Made by a program: the position numbers and the translations under genes. The notes under the pieces are model-generated. The model saw only the letters and a program-made list of their open reading frames with translations. It made no database searches and had not been told where the DNA came from. A stretch of DNA of 64,000 nucleotides from Rhizobium sp. ACO-34A. GTDB taxonomy: Bacteria; Pseudomonadota; Alphaproteobacteria; Rhizobiales; Rhizobiaceae. Location: NCBI GenBank assembly GCA_002600635.1, contig CP021371.1, forward strand, positions 2,607,001-2,671,000. Direction: 5' to 3'. Shown in pieces: positions 9,160-18,759 of this stretch. The first letter of the stretch is position 1; every line of letters starts with the position of its first letter.

Positions 9160-9247
9160 GGATGAAATCCTTAACCGGCGTTAAAGATTCCAAAAACCGG
9201 CAAAGCCACAATAAAAACCGATAATTCGCGCGATTGGGCCGATGGCC

Positions 9248-10108
9248 TCACGCCGCGCGAATGTCCTCGTCGGCTTCCTGCTTGATCGAAGCAAGCGAAA
9301 GCGGCACCGGAACCATCGCAAGTTGTTTTTCAGGCTTGGCCGCCCCCACAAGATGGCCCCAGTTGATCAGCTCGAATCGGCCATCGGGATGTTCGGCGAT
9401 TGCCGTGCAGCTTTCCACCCAGTCACCCGTGTTGACGTAGTGGATGCCGTCAATGTCCTCCATGACCGCGTGATGGATGTGACCACAGATCACGCCATCG
9501 ACCTCATTGCGCCGCGCTTCGTCGGCCACGACCCGCTGGAATTCGCCAATGAAATTAACGGCCTGCTTCACCTGCTGCTTGGCCCAGGAAGAGAACGACC
9601 AATAAGGCATGCCCAGCCGGCGCCGAAGGCTGGCCAGCACGACGTTGATGGCGATGGCGGTATCGTAGGCCCAGTCGCCGAGATAGGCGAGCAGCCGTGC
9701 GTTACGCACCACCACGTCGAACTCATCCCCGTGCAGGACCAGATACTTCTTGCCGTCGGCGGTCTCGTGGATCATGCGCTCGGCGACTTCGATGCCGCCG
9801 AAATGGGTGCCCGGAAAACCCCGCAGGAATTCGTCATGATTACCGGGAATGTAGACGATACGCGTCCCCTTGCGCGCCTTGCGCAAGAGCTTCTGCACGA
9901 CGTCGTTGCAATCCTGCGGCCAGTACCAGCTTCGCTTCAGCCGCCAGCCATCAACGATATCGCCGACGAGAAAAATCGTGTCGGCCTCGTGTGTCCGCAG
10001 GAAATCGAGAAGAAAGTCGGTCTTCGCCGCCTTTGAACCCAGATGTACATCGGAAATGAAAAGGGTTCTGAAATGCCGCGTATCCGTCTGCCCACTCACG
10101 GTCGCCAT
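9248..10108 (-). CDS. UDP-2,3-diacylglucosamine diphosphatase-like metallophosphoesterase
   Basis: The 286-residue protein has all calcineurin-like metal motifs in order: DVHLGS, GDIVDGW, GNHDE, HGDEFD and GHIHH. The insert between HGDEFD and GHIHH is long and aromatic (YWSFSSWAKQQVKQAV), like the LpxH-related family of alphaproteobacteria that lack classical LpxH. The expected reaction is cleavage of UDP-2,3-diacylglucosamine to lipid X in lipid A synthesis at the inner membrane. It could also be a general phosphoesterase of that family. It is on the same strand as the lipid-transport operon, 88 bases upstream. Confidence 0.8.
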   Translation of the reverse strand: MATVSGQTDTRHFRTLFISDVHLGSKAAKTDFLLDFLRTHEADTIFLVGDIVDGWRLKRSWYWPQDCNDVVQKLLRKARKGTRIVYIPGNHDEFLRGFPGTHFGGIEVAERMIHETADGKKYLVLHGDEFDVVVRNARLLAYLGDWAYDTAIAINVVLASLRRRLGMPYWSFSSWAKQQVKQAVNFIGEFQRVVADEARRNEVDGVICGHIHHAVMEDIDGIHYVNTGDWVESCTAIAEHPDGRFELINWGHLVGAAKPEKQLAMVPVPLSLASIKQEADEDIRAA

Positions 10109-10276
10109 CCTCTTGATCTCGCCTCATGAAACCATGACTGGCTCAAACCAGACTCGTGTTTCAGGAAGATGACACGCTGGGGATATGCCGTTTTCAGCGG
10201 AAAAATCCGGGCAAGAATGCCCGGAAACGGTCTTTGACCACACAATGGACACCGATACCCGAGGCCGTTTGGCGGT

Positions 10277-10873
10277 TCAGGCCAGTTCCGGCAGCCGGTG
10301 CCGGGAGAGAAGTCCGGCCTCCTCGCGCTCCACTCCCAACGACACGAGAACGAGCTCCGCCACCTCGCTGCCGGCGTCCCGCCAGGTCTTGTAGCCTTCC
10401 TGCACCAGCATCATGCCGGAAAGCGTCGCGCCACCGATGATCGCGAGCGCCGAATTGGCCTGCTCGTGCGGGATGGCATAACGGCCGTTTTCTATCCCGA
10501 GCCTGAGATCCTCGCCGGATGCTCCTGCAAGCAGGCCCTGAAGTGTGCGATTGCTGAACCCGAAATGCACCATGAAGCGGCCCCACTGGGGTTCCTCATG
10601 CGATCTGCGGATGAAGAGCCGGATGCCGCAGGCCAGCCGCAATGGCGGGTCGTTGATTGCCTCCAGATTGCCGCGCACCTTGAGCAGCATCTCGCTTGCC
10701 AGATCGCCCGCGATATCCTCAAACAGCCTGCCCGGATCCGGTATCGCGTTATAGACGGTTCCGCGCGCGACACCTGCCTCTTCGGCAAGGTCGCTGATCG
10801 TCACCCGATCAGAACCCTTGCGGGAAAACAGCCGCATCGCGGCATCGTAGATACGGCATTTTACGTTTGGCAC
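10277..10873 (-). CDS. TetR-family transcriptional regulator
   Basis: The N-terminal helix-turn-helix is clear (ISDLAEEAGVARGTVYN), followed by a 140-residue helical ligand domain. I chose the GTG at 10873 because GGAGGT lies nine bases upstream; starting there gives 198 residues with a standard TetR N-terminus. An ATG at 10897 would add eight residues. Divergently placed is a small lipoprotein gene, and the 374-base gap holds a perfect dyad (11142-11159) that could be its operator. The ligand is unknown. Confidence 0.88.
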   Translation of the reverse strand: MPNVKCRIYDAAMRLFSRKGSDRVTISDLAEEAGVARGTVYNAIPDPGRLFEDIAGDLASEMLLKVRGNLEAINDPPLRLACGIRLFIRRSHEEPQWGRFMVHFGFSNRTLQGLLAGASGEDLRLGIENGRYAIPHEQANSALAIIGGATLSGMMLVQEGYKTWRDAGSEVAELVLVSLGVEREEAGLLSRHRLPELA

Positions 10874-11247
10874 GTGAAGACAACCTCCATGGTCCATCGG
10901 CCGGCCCCAAAGCGTCCGACATTTACTCCCTTGGCCAGCCCCGCCTGAAGCATCCTGATTCCGATTGCGAGAAACGACCGGTAAGCACATGAATCCAGCC
11001 GAAGTTTCCTATTCTTCGCGTGAACGCAGACCATCGGAAACGGCAACCCGAATATCAGATTCCCACCGTTGGACGCCAGATCATTCGCCTCGAAACGTCC
11101 AGCTTCACCCGCTTGCGTCAAACGGACGCAATTGTTGACTTTTGAACACATTTGTTCAATATAGATCGAAATTGCCTTTCTCATCAACATCTCATCCACG
11201 GGCCATGAGAAACGATCCTCCCAAAAGGCCCGACAAGGAGAAAATCC
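10874..11247. promoter_or_regulatory. Divergent intergenic region between tetR-type gene and lipoprotein gene
   Basis: No coding frame is convincing in these 374 bases. The segment 11130-11170 is AT-rich and holds a TTGACT box (11135-11140), the dyad listed separately, and TATAGA (11160-11165). Read on the plus strand these could be -35 and -10 elements with a 19-base spacer. Confidence 0.5.
11142..11159. promoter_or_regulatory. Candidate TetR operator, perfect 7-bp dyad
   Basis: TTGAACA-CATT-TGTTCAA is a perfect inverted repeat lying between a TTGACT box and TATAGA. A repressor bound there would block a promoter for the lipoprotein gene. Position and symmetry are seen; the link to the TetR protein is inference. 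Confidence 0.55.
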
Positions 11248-11400
11248 GTGAAAAAACTCGTCGTCGCCCTGGGCCTGATTCTCACCCTGGCTGCCTGCGC
11301 ACAGACTACCAGCGAAACCACCGGCAGCACGCCGACCACCAAGTCGAAATACGGTATCGGCCCCACTTCGCTGCCGCCGGTCATCACGCCTTCGGTCTGA
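11248..11400 (+). CDS. Small lipoprotein, 50 residues
   Basis: A GTG start with AAGGAG seven bases upstream opens VKKLVVALGLILTLAACAQ, a complete signal peptide with lipobox (LAAC, Cys at residue 17). The mature part is only about 34 residues, rich in Thr, Ser and Pro, ending PPVITPSV. It should be a lipid-anchored envelope peptide. Similar tiny lipoproteins are common in Rhizobiaceae but have no assigned role that I know. It lies divergent from the TetR gene and ends before a strong hairpin, so it is a complete monocistronic unit. Confidence 0.75.
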   Translation: MKKLVVALGLILTLAACAQTTSETTGSTPTTKSKYGIGPTSLPPVITPSV

Positions 11401-11526
11401 GGTCCTCCTCGGACATTCGTTTTCGCCGGTGCCACCGCCCGCTCTCCCCATGCGGGGCTACATGCGACGGGACCTGCACCGCTCAAGCGCGTGCACTGGG
11501 CCGAAGCAGGCACGGCGAAACGCAGC

Positions 11527-11558
11527 AATGGCCGGATAGGGTCCGCCATCCGGCCATT
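11527..11558 (+). terminator. Hairpin downstream of small lipoprotein gene
   Basis: A perfect 11-bp stem (AATGGCCGGAT / ATCCGGCCATT) with a 10-nt loop lies 127 bases after the stop. There is no T-run, so it may be a structured 3' end rather than a classical terminator. Confidence 0.45.
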
Positions 11559-11658
11559 GCCTACTCACTGCCCGTAAAGTGGTTGCGATCAGAACCGAAT
11601 GGGACTTCCCCCCGGGGCCAATTGGTGTATTCAGGGATCTCGATAACCTGAAACGACG

Positions 11659-13983
11659 ATGCCGATGGACAAGATGAACGCTCCCGAAAAAAACAAGCCG
11701 CAGCCGACGACCGCAGTCGCGGACCTCGATGAACAGGCCCTGTTTTATCACCGCTATCCCCGTCCCGGAAAGCTTGAGATCCAGGCAACCAAGCCGCTGG
11801 GCAACCAGCGCGACCTGGCGCTCGCCTATTCTCCGGGTGTTGCCGCTCCCTGCCTTGCCATCCGTGACGAACCGGAAACCGCCGCCGATTACACGGCCCG
11901 CGGCAACCTCGTAGCCGTCATCTCCAACGGCACGGCCGTGCTCGGCCTTGGCAACATCGGACCGCTGGCCTCCAAGCCGGTCATGGAAGGCAAGGCGGTT
12001 CTGTTCAAGAAGTTCGCCGGCATCGACGTCTTCGACATCGAGATCGACGCCGCCAGCGTCGATGCGATGGTATCCACCGTCTCCGCGCTGGAACCCACTT
12101 TCGGCGGCATCAACCTTGAGGACATCAAGGCGCCGGAATGCTTCGAGGTTGAAGCCCAGCTTCGCGAGAAGATGAACATCCCCGTCTTCCACGACGACCA
12201 GCACGGCACCGCAATCATCGTCGCGGCCGCCATCCTCAACGGACTGGAACTCGCCGGCAAGAAGATCGAGGACGTAAAGATCGTCGCCTCGGGCGCCGGC
12301 GCCGCGGCACTCGCCTGCCTCAACCTGATGGTCACGCTCGGCGCACGCCGCGAAAACATCTGGGTCCACGACGTCGAAGGCCTCGTCTATGTCGGCCGCG
12401 AAGTGCTGATGGACCGCTGGAAGTCGGTTTACGCGCAGGAAACCGACAAGCGCGTTCTGGCTGAATCCATCGAGGGCGCGGACGTCTTCCTCGGTCTTTC
12501 CGCCGCCGGTGTTCTGAAACCGGACCTGCTGACGAAGATGGCGGAGAAGCCGCTGATCATGGCGCTCGCCAATCCGACGCCGGAAATCATGCCGGATCTC
12601 GCCCGCGAAGCCCGTCCGGACGCAATGATCTGCACCGGCCGGTCCGACTTCCCGAACCAGGTCAACAACGTCCTCTGCTTTCCCTACATCTTCCGTGGCG
12701 CGCTCGATTGCGGCGCGACCACCATCAACGAAGAGATGAAGATGGCCGCCGTGCGCGCCATCGCGGCACTCGCCCGTGAGGAAGTCTCGGAAGTCGCCGC
12801 CCGCGCCTATACGGGCGAGACCCCGACCTTCGGACCGAACTACCTGATCCCCTCGCCGTTCGATCCGCGCCTGATCCTGCGCATCGCGCCGGCCGTTGCG
12901 CGCGCCGCCGCAGAAAGCGGCGTAGCCAAGCGCCCGATCACCGACTTCGACAGCTATCTCGACCTTCTGAACCGCTTCGTCTTCCGCTCGGGCTTCGTCA
13001 TGAAGCCGATCTTCGCCGCAGCGAAGAAGGCGCAGAAGCGCGTCATCTTCGCGGAAGGTGAAGACGAGCGCGTGCTGCGTGCGGCCCAGGTCCTGCTCGA
13101 GGAAGGTACCGGACAGCCCATCCTGATCGGTCGTCCCCAGATCATCGAGGCCCGCCTCAATCGTTTCGGACTGCGCATCCGGCCGGGCGTCGATTTCAGC
13201 CTCGTCAATCCGGAAGACGATCCGCGCTACCGTGAATATGTCGACGACTATTTCGCCCTTGTCGGCCGTGAAGGCATCAACCCGGAAGCCGCGCGCACCA
13301 TGGTGCGTACCAACAACACCGTGATCGGGGCGCTTGCCGTCAAGCGCGGCGAAGCCGATGCGCTGATCTGCGGCGTGGAAGGCCGCTATGATCGCCATCT
13401 GCGCGATGTCCACCAGATCATCGGCAAGAAGCCGGGCGTCTGCGCCTTCTCGGGCCTCAGCCTGCTGATCTCGCAGCGCGGCGCGATCTTCTTCACCGAT
13501 ACCTTCGTGACCTACAATCCTTCCGCAGCCGAGATCGCCGAAATGACGATCCTTGCCGCGCAGGAGATCCGTCGCTTCGGCATCACTCCGCGGGCGGCAC
13601 TCGTCGCGCACTCCAACTTCGGTTCGCGCGATTCCGAAAGCTCCCGCAAGATGCGTGCCGCGCTGAAACTCATCCGCGAGCAGGCACCGGAGCTCGAAGT
13701 CGACGGCGAAATGCAGGGCGGTTCCGCCCTTTCGGAAAGCCTGCGCAAGCGGGCCATGCCGCACAGCACGCTGACGGGCGAAGCCAACCTTCTGGTCTTC
13801 CCCAATCTCGACGCCGCCAACATTTCGCTCGGCATCGTTCGCACCATGATGGACGCCCTGCATGTCGGCCCGATCCTGCTCGGAACGGCACTTCCGGCTC
13901 ACGTTCTCTCGACGTCGGTCACCTCCCGCGGCGTGGTCAACATGGCGGCTCTCGCCGTCGTCGAGGCATCCCAGCCCGGCTGA
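11659..13983 (+). CDS. maeB: Malic enzyme with C-terminal phosphotransacetylase-like domain
   Basis: The 774-residue protein is the long MaeB type. Residues 1-430 form the malic enzyme: the substrate region contains [20 protein letters not shown], the nucleotide fold contains [15 protein letters not shown], and catalytic-site motifs such as FHDDQHGTA are intact. Residues about 440-774 are a phosphate acetyltransferase-like domain ([20 protein letters not shown]), regulatory rather than catalytic in characterised rhizobial enzymes. It decarboxylates malate to pyruvate. Rhizobia carry NAD-type (Dme) and NADP-type (Tme) forms of this architecture; I cannot assign cofactor preference by eye. The ATG at 11659 is used; MDKMN, two residues later, is an alternative. 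It appears monocistronic, ending in a hairpin. Confidence 0.92.
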   Translation: MPMDKMNAPEKNKPQPTTAVADLDEQALFYHRYPRPGKLEIQATKPLGNQRDLALAYSPGVAAPCLAIRDEPETAADYTARGNLVAVISNGTAVLGLGNIGPLASKPVMEGKAVLFKKFAGIDVFDIEIDAASVDAMVSTVSALEPTFGGINLEDIKAPECFEVEAQLREKMNIPVFHDDQHGTAIIVAAAILNGLELAGKKIEDVKIVASGAGAAALACLNLMVTLGARRENIWVHDVEGLVYVGREVLMDRWKSVYAQETDKRVLAESIEGADVFLGLSAAGVLKPDLLTKMAEKPLIMALANPTPEIMPDLAREARPDAMICTGRSDFPNQVNNVLCFPYIFRGALDCGATTINEEMKMAAVRAIAALAREEVSEVAARAYTGETPTFGPNYLIPSPFDPRLILRIAPAVARAAAESGVAKRPITDFDSYLDLLNRFVFRSGFVMKPIFAAAKKAQKRVIFAEGEDERVLRAAQVLLEEGTGQPILIGRPQIIEARLNRFGLRIRPGVDFSLVNPEDDPRYREYVDDYFALVGREGINPEAARTMVRTNNTVIGALAVKRGEADALICGVEGRYDRHLRDVHQIIGKKPGVCAFSGLSLLISQRGAIFFTDTFVTYNPSAAEIAEMTILAAQEIRRFGITPRAALVAHSNFGSRDSESSRKMRAALKLIREQAPELEVDGEMQGGSALSESLRKRAMPHSTLTGEANLLVFPNLDAANISLGIVRTMMDALHVGPILLGTALPAHVLSTSVTSRGVVNMAALAVVEASQPG

Positions 13984-14009
13984 TGCAAGCCGTTGAATAA
14001 ACGGAAAGA

Positions 14010-14037
14010 CGCCCCTCGCCACCAGTTGGCGGGGCGC
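14010..14037 (+). terminator. Hairpin terminator after malic enzyme gene
   Basis: CGCCCCTCGCCA pairs with TGGCGGGGCG (one bulged T) around a short loop, 26 bases after the stop codon. Confidence 0.6.
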
Positions 14038-14137
14038 GCGCGTTTACGTCACGCACCTGACATTCCACCCTAAAATTTGGCTGGACAACCGCCTGCACTC
14101 CGCCCAATCTCGACCCGTGTAATTTCAGGGTTTCAGT

Positions 14138-14884
14138 ATGACGTACCAGGGCGGCTATTTCGACCTGCTGGACTGGCTTGAAAGCGAAAAGGGCGTTCGA
14201 CCGCAACAATTTTTCAGAAGGATGCAGAAGGCCTTTGGCCTTGCCAATCTGCTCTACGCCGAAGCCACCATCACCCCCGCAGGCGTCAGGTTGCACCGGC
14301 TGCATCACACTTTCGCGCCGGTCCTGGTGCGCGCCGTCAAGGCTCTGCCCGACCATGTCACCCGCCCGTCGATGCGCGAGGCCTTCAGCGCAATCGGCAT
14401 GCTCGACTGGTCATGGTTCGCCGACCGCACCATCGAGGCGCAGAGGCTGCATCAGCTTTCCGCCAATTTCTCGATTGCGCCCCATGGGGTCATCTATCCG
14501 CTGGCGGCGCGAGAGGGACGTTCGGCCCTGATGGCGATGAACTCCAACCTTCCATCCGCCGAATGGGCAAGCTACAGGCGCCAGAACGACCCTTACCTGC
14601 ACGACCTTGCAGCGCGATTCCATGCTGCCCTCGTCAACGGCCGGATGCCTCGTTCGATGTCAGGGCGAAGAAAATCCGAACTGACGGCCCGCGAACGGGA
14701 GGCGCTCGCCTGGGCAGCCGCCGGCAAGAGCTATTGGGAGACATCCGTAATCCTCGGCATATCCGAACGCACGGTGCGCTTCTTCATGTCGAATGCCAGA
14801 CGCAAGCTGAACGTCGCCACCAACACGCAGGCGGTCGCGGAAGCCGTATGGCGCGGTCTGATCACCACCACCGGCGACGAATGA
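14138..14884 (+). CDS. LuxR-family quorum-sensing-type regulator
   Basis: The 248-residue protein has an N-terminal domain of autoinducer-binding length and a C-terminal LuxR helix-turn-helix (LTAREREALAWAAAGKSYWE through RTVRFFMSNARRKL), with the conserved Glu and Gly of that domain. It precedes a LuxI-type synthase by 130 bases on the same strand, the classic arrangement. In the ligand domain I do not find the usual W-x3-Y...D-P pattern; the corresponding region reads HHTFAPVLVRAVKALPDHV. Its ligand response may therefore be unusual or lost, although divergent rhizobial receptors do exist. The start ATG follows a short AT-rich leader. Confidence 0.85.
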   Translation: MTYQGGYFDLLDWLESEKGVRPQQFFRRMQKAFGLANLLYAEATITPAGVRLHRLHHTFAPVLVRAVKALPDHVTRPSMREAFSAIGMLDWSWFADRTIEAQRLHQLSANFSIAPHGVIYPLAAREGRSALMAMNSNLPSAEWASYRRQNDPYLHDLAARFHAALVNGRMPRSMSGRRKSELTAREREALAWAAAGKSYWETSVILGISERTVRFFMSNARRKLNVATNTQAVAEAVWRGLITTTGDE

Positions 14885-14940
14885 CCCCGGAGCCCGGATC
14901 AGGCGGGCCGGAATGATAATCAAAAATTGTATATCTATAC

Positions 14941-14958
14941 ACTGTCACTACCGACAGT
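14941..14958 (+). promoter_or_regulatory. lux-box-like operator upstream of luxI-type gene
   Basis: ACTGTC-ACTACC-GACAGT is a perfect 6-bp inverted repeat with 6-bp spacer, the 18-bp size of known lux/tra boxes. It is 57 bases before the synthase ATG, the right distance for an activator site near -42. Binding by the adjacent LuxR protein is inferred. Confidence 0.7.
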
Positions 14959-15014
14959 TTAAATTCCTATCCATTTCGGCATTTTTTCCTCTCCAACCAC
15001 GGAAGGAAATCGCC

Positions 15015-15656
15015 ATGATCAGGATCATTACCGCCGCGAACCGCGAAAGCCATTCAACCGAGATCGCCGAGATGTACACCCTTCGCAAGAAGGTCTTCCA
15101 CGATCTGTTGAAGTGGGACGTCTCCGTGAAGGGCGACTGGGAGATCGACAACTACGACGCCGCCAACCCGGTCTATGTTCTCTCCTATTCGCCGGAAGGC
15201 CGCCTGCGCGGCTCGCTTCGGCTACTGCCGACGCTCGGACCCAACATGCTGGACGATACCTTCCCGATCCTTCTGGGCGGCGAACCGGAAATCCGCAGTG
15301 CCTCCGTCTGGGAATCCAGCCGCTTTTGCATCGAACCCGAGATTTCCCAGGACCGCGCCTCCAATCAGGTGACGGTGGCCGCCGCCGAACTGATGTGCGG
15401 TGTCGGAGAACTTTGCCTCGCCTCCGATATCTCGCATATCGTCACGGTGACCGACGTCTTCCTCGAACGCATGTTCCGGCGCATGGGATGCCCCGGCGAG
15501 CGCATTGGGGAACCCCACAAGATCGGCTCGGTCTACGCAGTCGCCGTCGGATGGGAAATCGACACCCAGATGCTTGCCGGCATGAAGGCCATCGCCTCCA
15601 TCGACGGCCGCGTCCTCGAGGATGCTTCCGCGCTCGGTCGCGCTCGCGCCGCCTGA
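15015..15656 (+). CDS. Acyl-homoserine-lactone synthase, LuxI family
   Basis: The 213-residue protein has every invariant LuxI residue: Arg24, Phe28, Trp34, Glu43, Asp45, Asp48 and Arg69, then WESSRF (Glu100, Arg103). It should make an N-acyl-homoserine lactone from S-adenosylmethionine and acyl-ACP in the cytoplasm; chain length cannot be read from the sequence. The ATG at 15015 follows GGAAGGA at eight bases; upstream in-frame codons have no ribosome site and overlap the lux-box. Positive autoregulation through that box is likely. With the upstream LuxR it forms a complete pair. Confidence 0.93.
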   Translation: MIRIITAANRESHSTEIAEMYTLRKKVFHDLLKWDVSVKGDWEIDNYDAANPVYVLSYSPEGRLRGSLRLLPTLGPNMLDDTFPILLGGEPEIRSASVWESSRFCIEPEISQDRASNQVTVAAAELMCGVGELCLASDISHIVTVTDVFLERMFRRMGCPGERIGEPHKIGSVYAVAVGWEIDTQMLAGMKAIASIDGRVLEDASALGRARAA

Positions 15657-15801
15657 CGCATTCCGGTTGCGCCGATACAAGGCCCGTTAACACAAATATG
15701 TGTTCCCGGTTGGCACTTCGTCACTCGCTAATTATGGTTAGATTACATATAGGCTCATCGAATATGAGCCAGAGTGGCACGAAGCGGACCGGGGACACGA
15801 T

Positions 15802-16875
15802 TTGCAGCGCGGCAAGAAAAGATTTCTGCTGGCATTCGCCGCCGTGCTGGCGTGTCAGCCGATTGCCGCCCACGCCTCGGCTCTGTGCGAACAACTGCGC
15901 GACGGGCTGACGAACAGCAGCCAGATTATCGGCAACAGCAGCGAATTCCGCCGTTATTCCAGTGCCATAGCCCGGCAGAATATCGAGATCCGCAAGACCC
16001 GTCAGGATATGCGCCGCCTGCGCTGCGACACCTCCGCTATTGTGGTCATCCGCGCCGACGGCGGCAATGACTGCTCGGACCTTTCTTCCGCCCTGACCAG
16101 AATGGAAGAGAACCGGCGCGACCTCACCTCCCGGCTGGAAGTTCTGCGCAACAACGGCCCGGACGAGGCGACCAGGACACACATTCTCGCCGCCCTCGAC
16201 GTGAATGGCTGCAACAACGAGCCGCCCGTCAATACCGAGGCCGCATTGTCGGAAGGCCAGAACCTCGATGCCGCAGGACAGTCTTCCGCTACTCAGGAAG
16301 AGTCAGACAGTCGCATGACCTCTGCGCTCGATGGAGCGGCGGGATACGGCAATCTCCGCACGCTTTGCGTCCGTACCTGCGATGGCGGCTTTTTCCCGAT
16401 CTCGTCCAACACCTCGCCGATGAACTTCCGGCGGGATGCCGACACCTGCCAGCAGATGTGCCCGGGCGTTGAGACGGAGCTCTATTACCACTCGATGATA
16501 TCAGGCGAGAGCGCCGACATGGTCTCGACCCAGACCGGTCGCCCATACCGTGAACTGCCGACCGCCTTTTCCTACCTGAACCGGCCGGCCGGCGAAAAAT
16601 CCGCCTGCGAATGCAATCTCGGTGCCTATTACTCGAAGATGCGGGAAAGCAGCGCTGCGATGAACGTCCCGGACTACAAGTCTGCCGTCATCGAGGTGAA
16701 GCCAAAGGTTCCAGCCAGCGCACCGGCCCAGCAGGTGTCGTCGACACCCGTCGAACGTCCCTATGACCCTGAGGACAGCAAGATCCGGCGCGTGGGGCCA
16801 TCTTTCCTTGCCCCCGACCAGGGCAATCTCGACCTCAGGCATCCGGCAGCGCCCGGACCGCAGCCTCTCCAGTAG
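15802..16875 (+). CDS. Secreted DUF2865-type protein
   Basis: The product is 357 residues from a TTG preceded by GGGG. It has a signal peptide (FLLAFAAVLACQPIAAHA) and then a helical Cys-containing region. The conserved DUF2865-like domain follows at about residues 185-290: LCVRTCDGGFFPIS, then a Cys-rich stretch (TCQQMCPG) and CECNLG. A Pro-rich tail ends the protein. It should be periplasmic with several disulfides. The family is widespread in Rhizobiales without a defined function. It follows the luxI gene by 145 bases; co-regulation is possible but no second lux box is visible. Confidence 0.8.
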   Translation: MQRGKKRFLLAFAAVLACQPIAAHASALCEQLRDGLTNSSQIIGNSSEFRRYSSAIARQNIEIRKTRQDMRRLRCDTSAIVVIRADGGNDCSDLSSALTRMEENRRDLTSRLEVLRNNGPDEATRTHILAALDVNGCNNEPPVNTEAALSEGQNLDAAGQSSATQEESDSRMTSALDGAAGYGNLRTLCVRTCDGGFFPISSNTSPMNFRRDADTCQQMCPGVETELYYHSMISGESADMVSTQTGRPYRELPTAFSYLNRPAGEKSACECNLGAYYSKMRESSAAMNVPDYKSAVIEVKPKVPASAPAQQVSSTPVERPYDPEDSKIRRVGPSFLAPDQGNLDLRHPAAPGPQPLQ

Positions 16876-16902
16876 ACAAGCGGCAGGATCGAACCCGACG
16901 GC

Positions 16903-17658
<756 letters not shown>

Positions 17659-17666
17659 TCAATCTC

Positions 17667-17850
17667 GTCAGGCCGGTCTTCTGACTGGGCTTCCTCTGCT
17701 CCGCTCAACCTTCCCGACCTGGCGGCCAGTGGTCCGGATCAGAAGATCCGATGACGGGGCATCCACCTCACAGCGTTGGGCACGTGCCGGAATTCCACCG
17801 GCTTCCCGATTCTCCCGCAACAGCGCGCGGGCACCTGACGTGAGAGGTTC
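17667..17850 (-). ncRNA. Cobalamin riboswitch in the bluB leader
   Basis: Read on the minus strand, the element starts near AACCTCTCACGTCAGGTGCC, passes through GGTGGAATTCCGGCACGTGC and the CCACTGGC segment, and ends in the B12 box AGTCAGAAGACCGGCC (17671-17686). These are the conserved segments of the cobalamin riboswitch in the expected order. It ends 54 bases before bluB, which it should switch off when bound to adenosylcobalamin. Confidence 0.93.
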
Positions 17851-17895
17851 TACAACATGCAGACCTTTCCGCAAACCGCCGTTTGCGACACGTCC

Positions 17896-18729
<834 letters not shown>

Positions 18730-18759
18730 GTCCCCTCCAGCCCGTGCGCCGAAGCGCCG

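Noticed and set aside
9173..9186. TTAA-CCGGCG-TTAA as a CtrA box before the lipid-transport operon
   Set aside because: The spacer is six bases instead of seven, so it does not match the consensus.
11458..14022. An 854-codon minus-strand frame opposite the malic enzyme gene
   Set aside because: High-GC shadow; the plus strand encodes a complete, motif-perfect malic enzyme.
14913..15014. Earlier start for the LuxI-type protein
   Set aside because: The extra 34 residues run through the lux-box dyad and lack a ribosome site, while ATG 15015 has GGAAGGA and fits LuxI numbering exactly.
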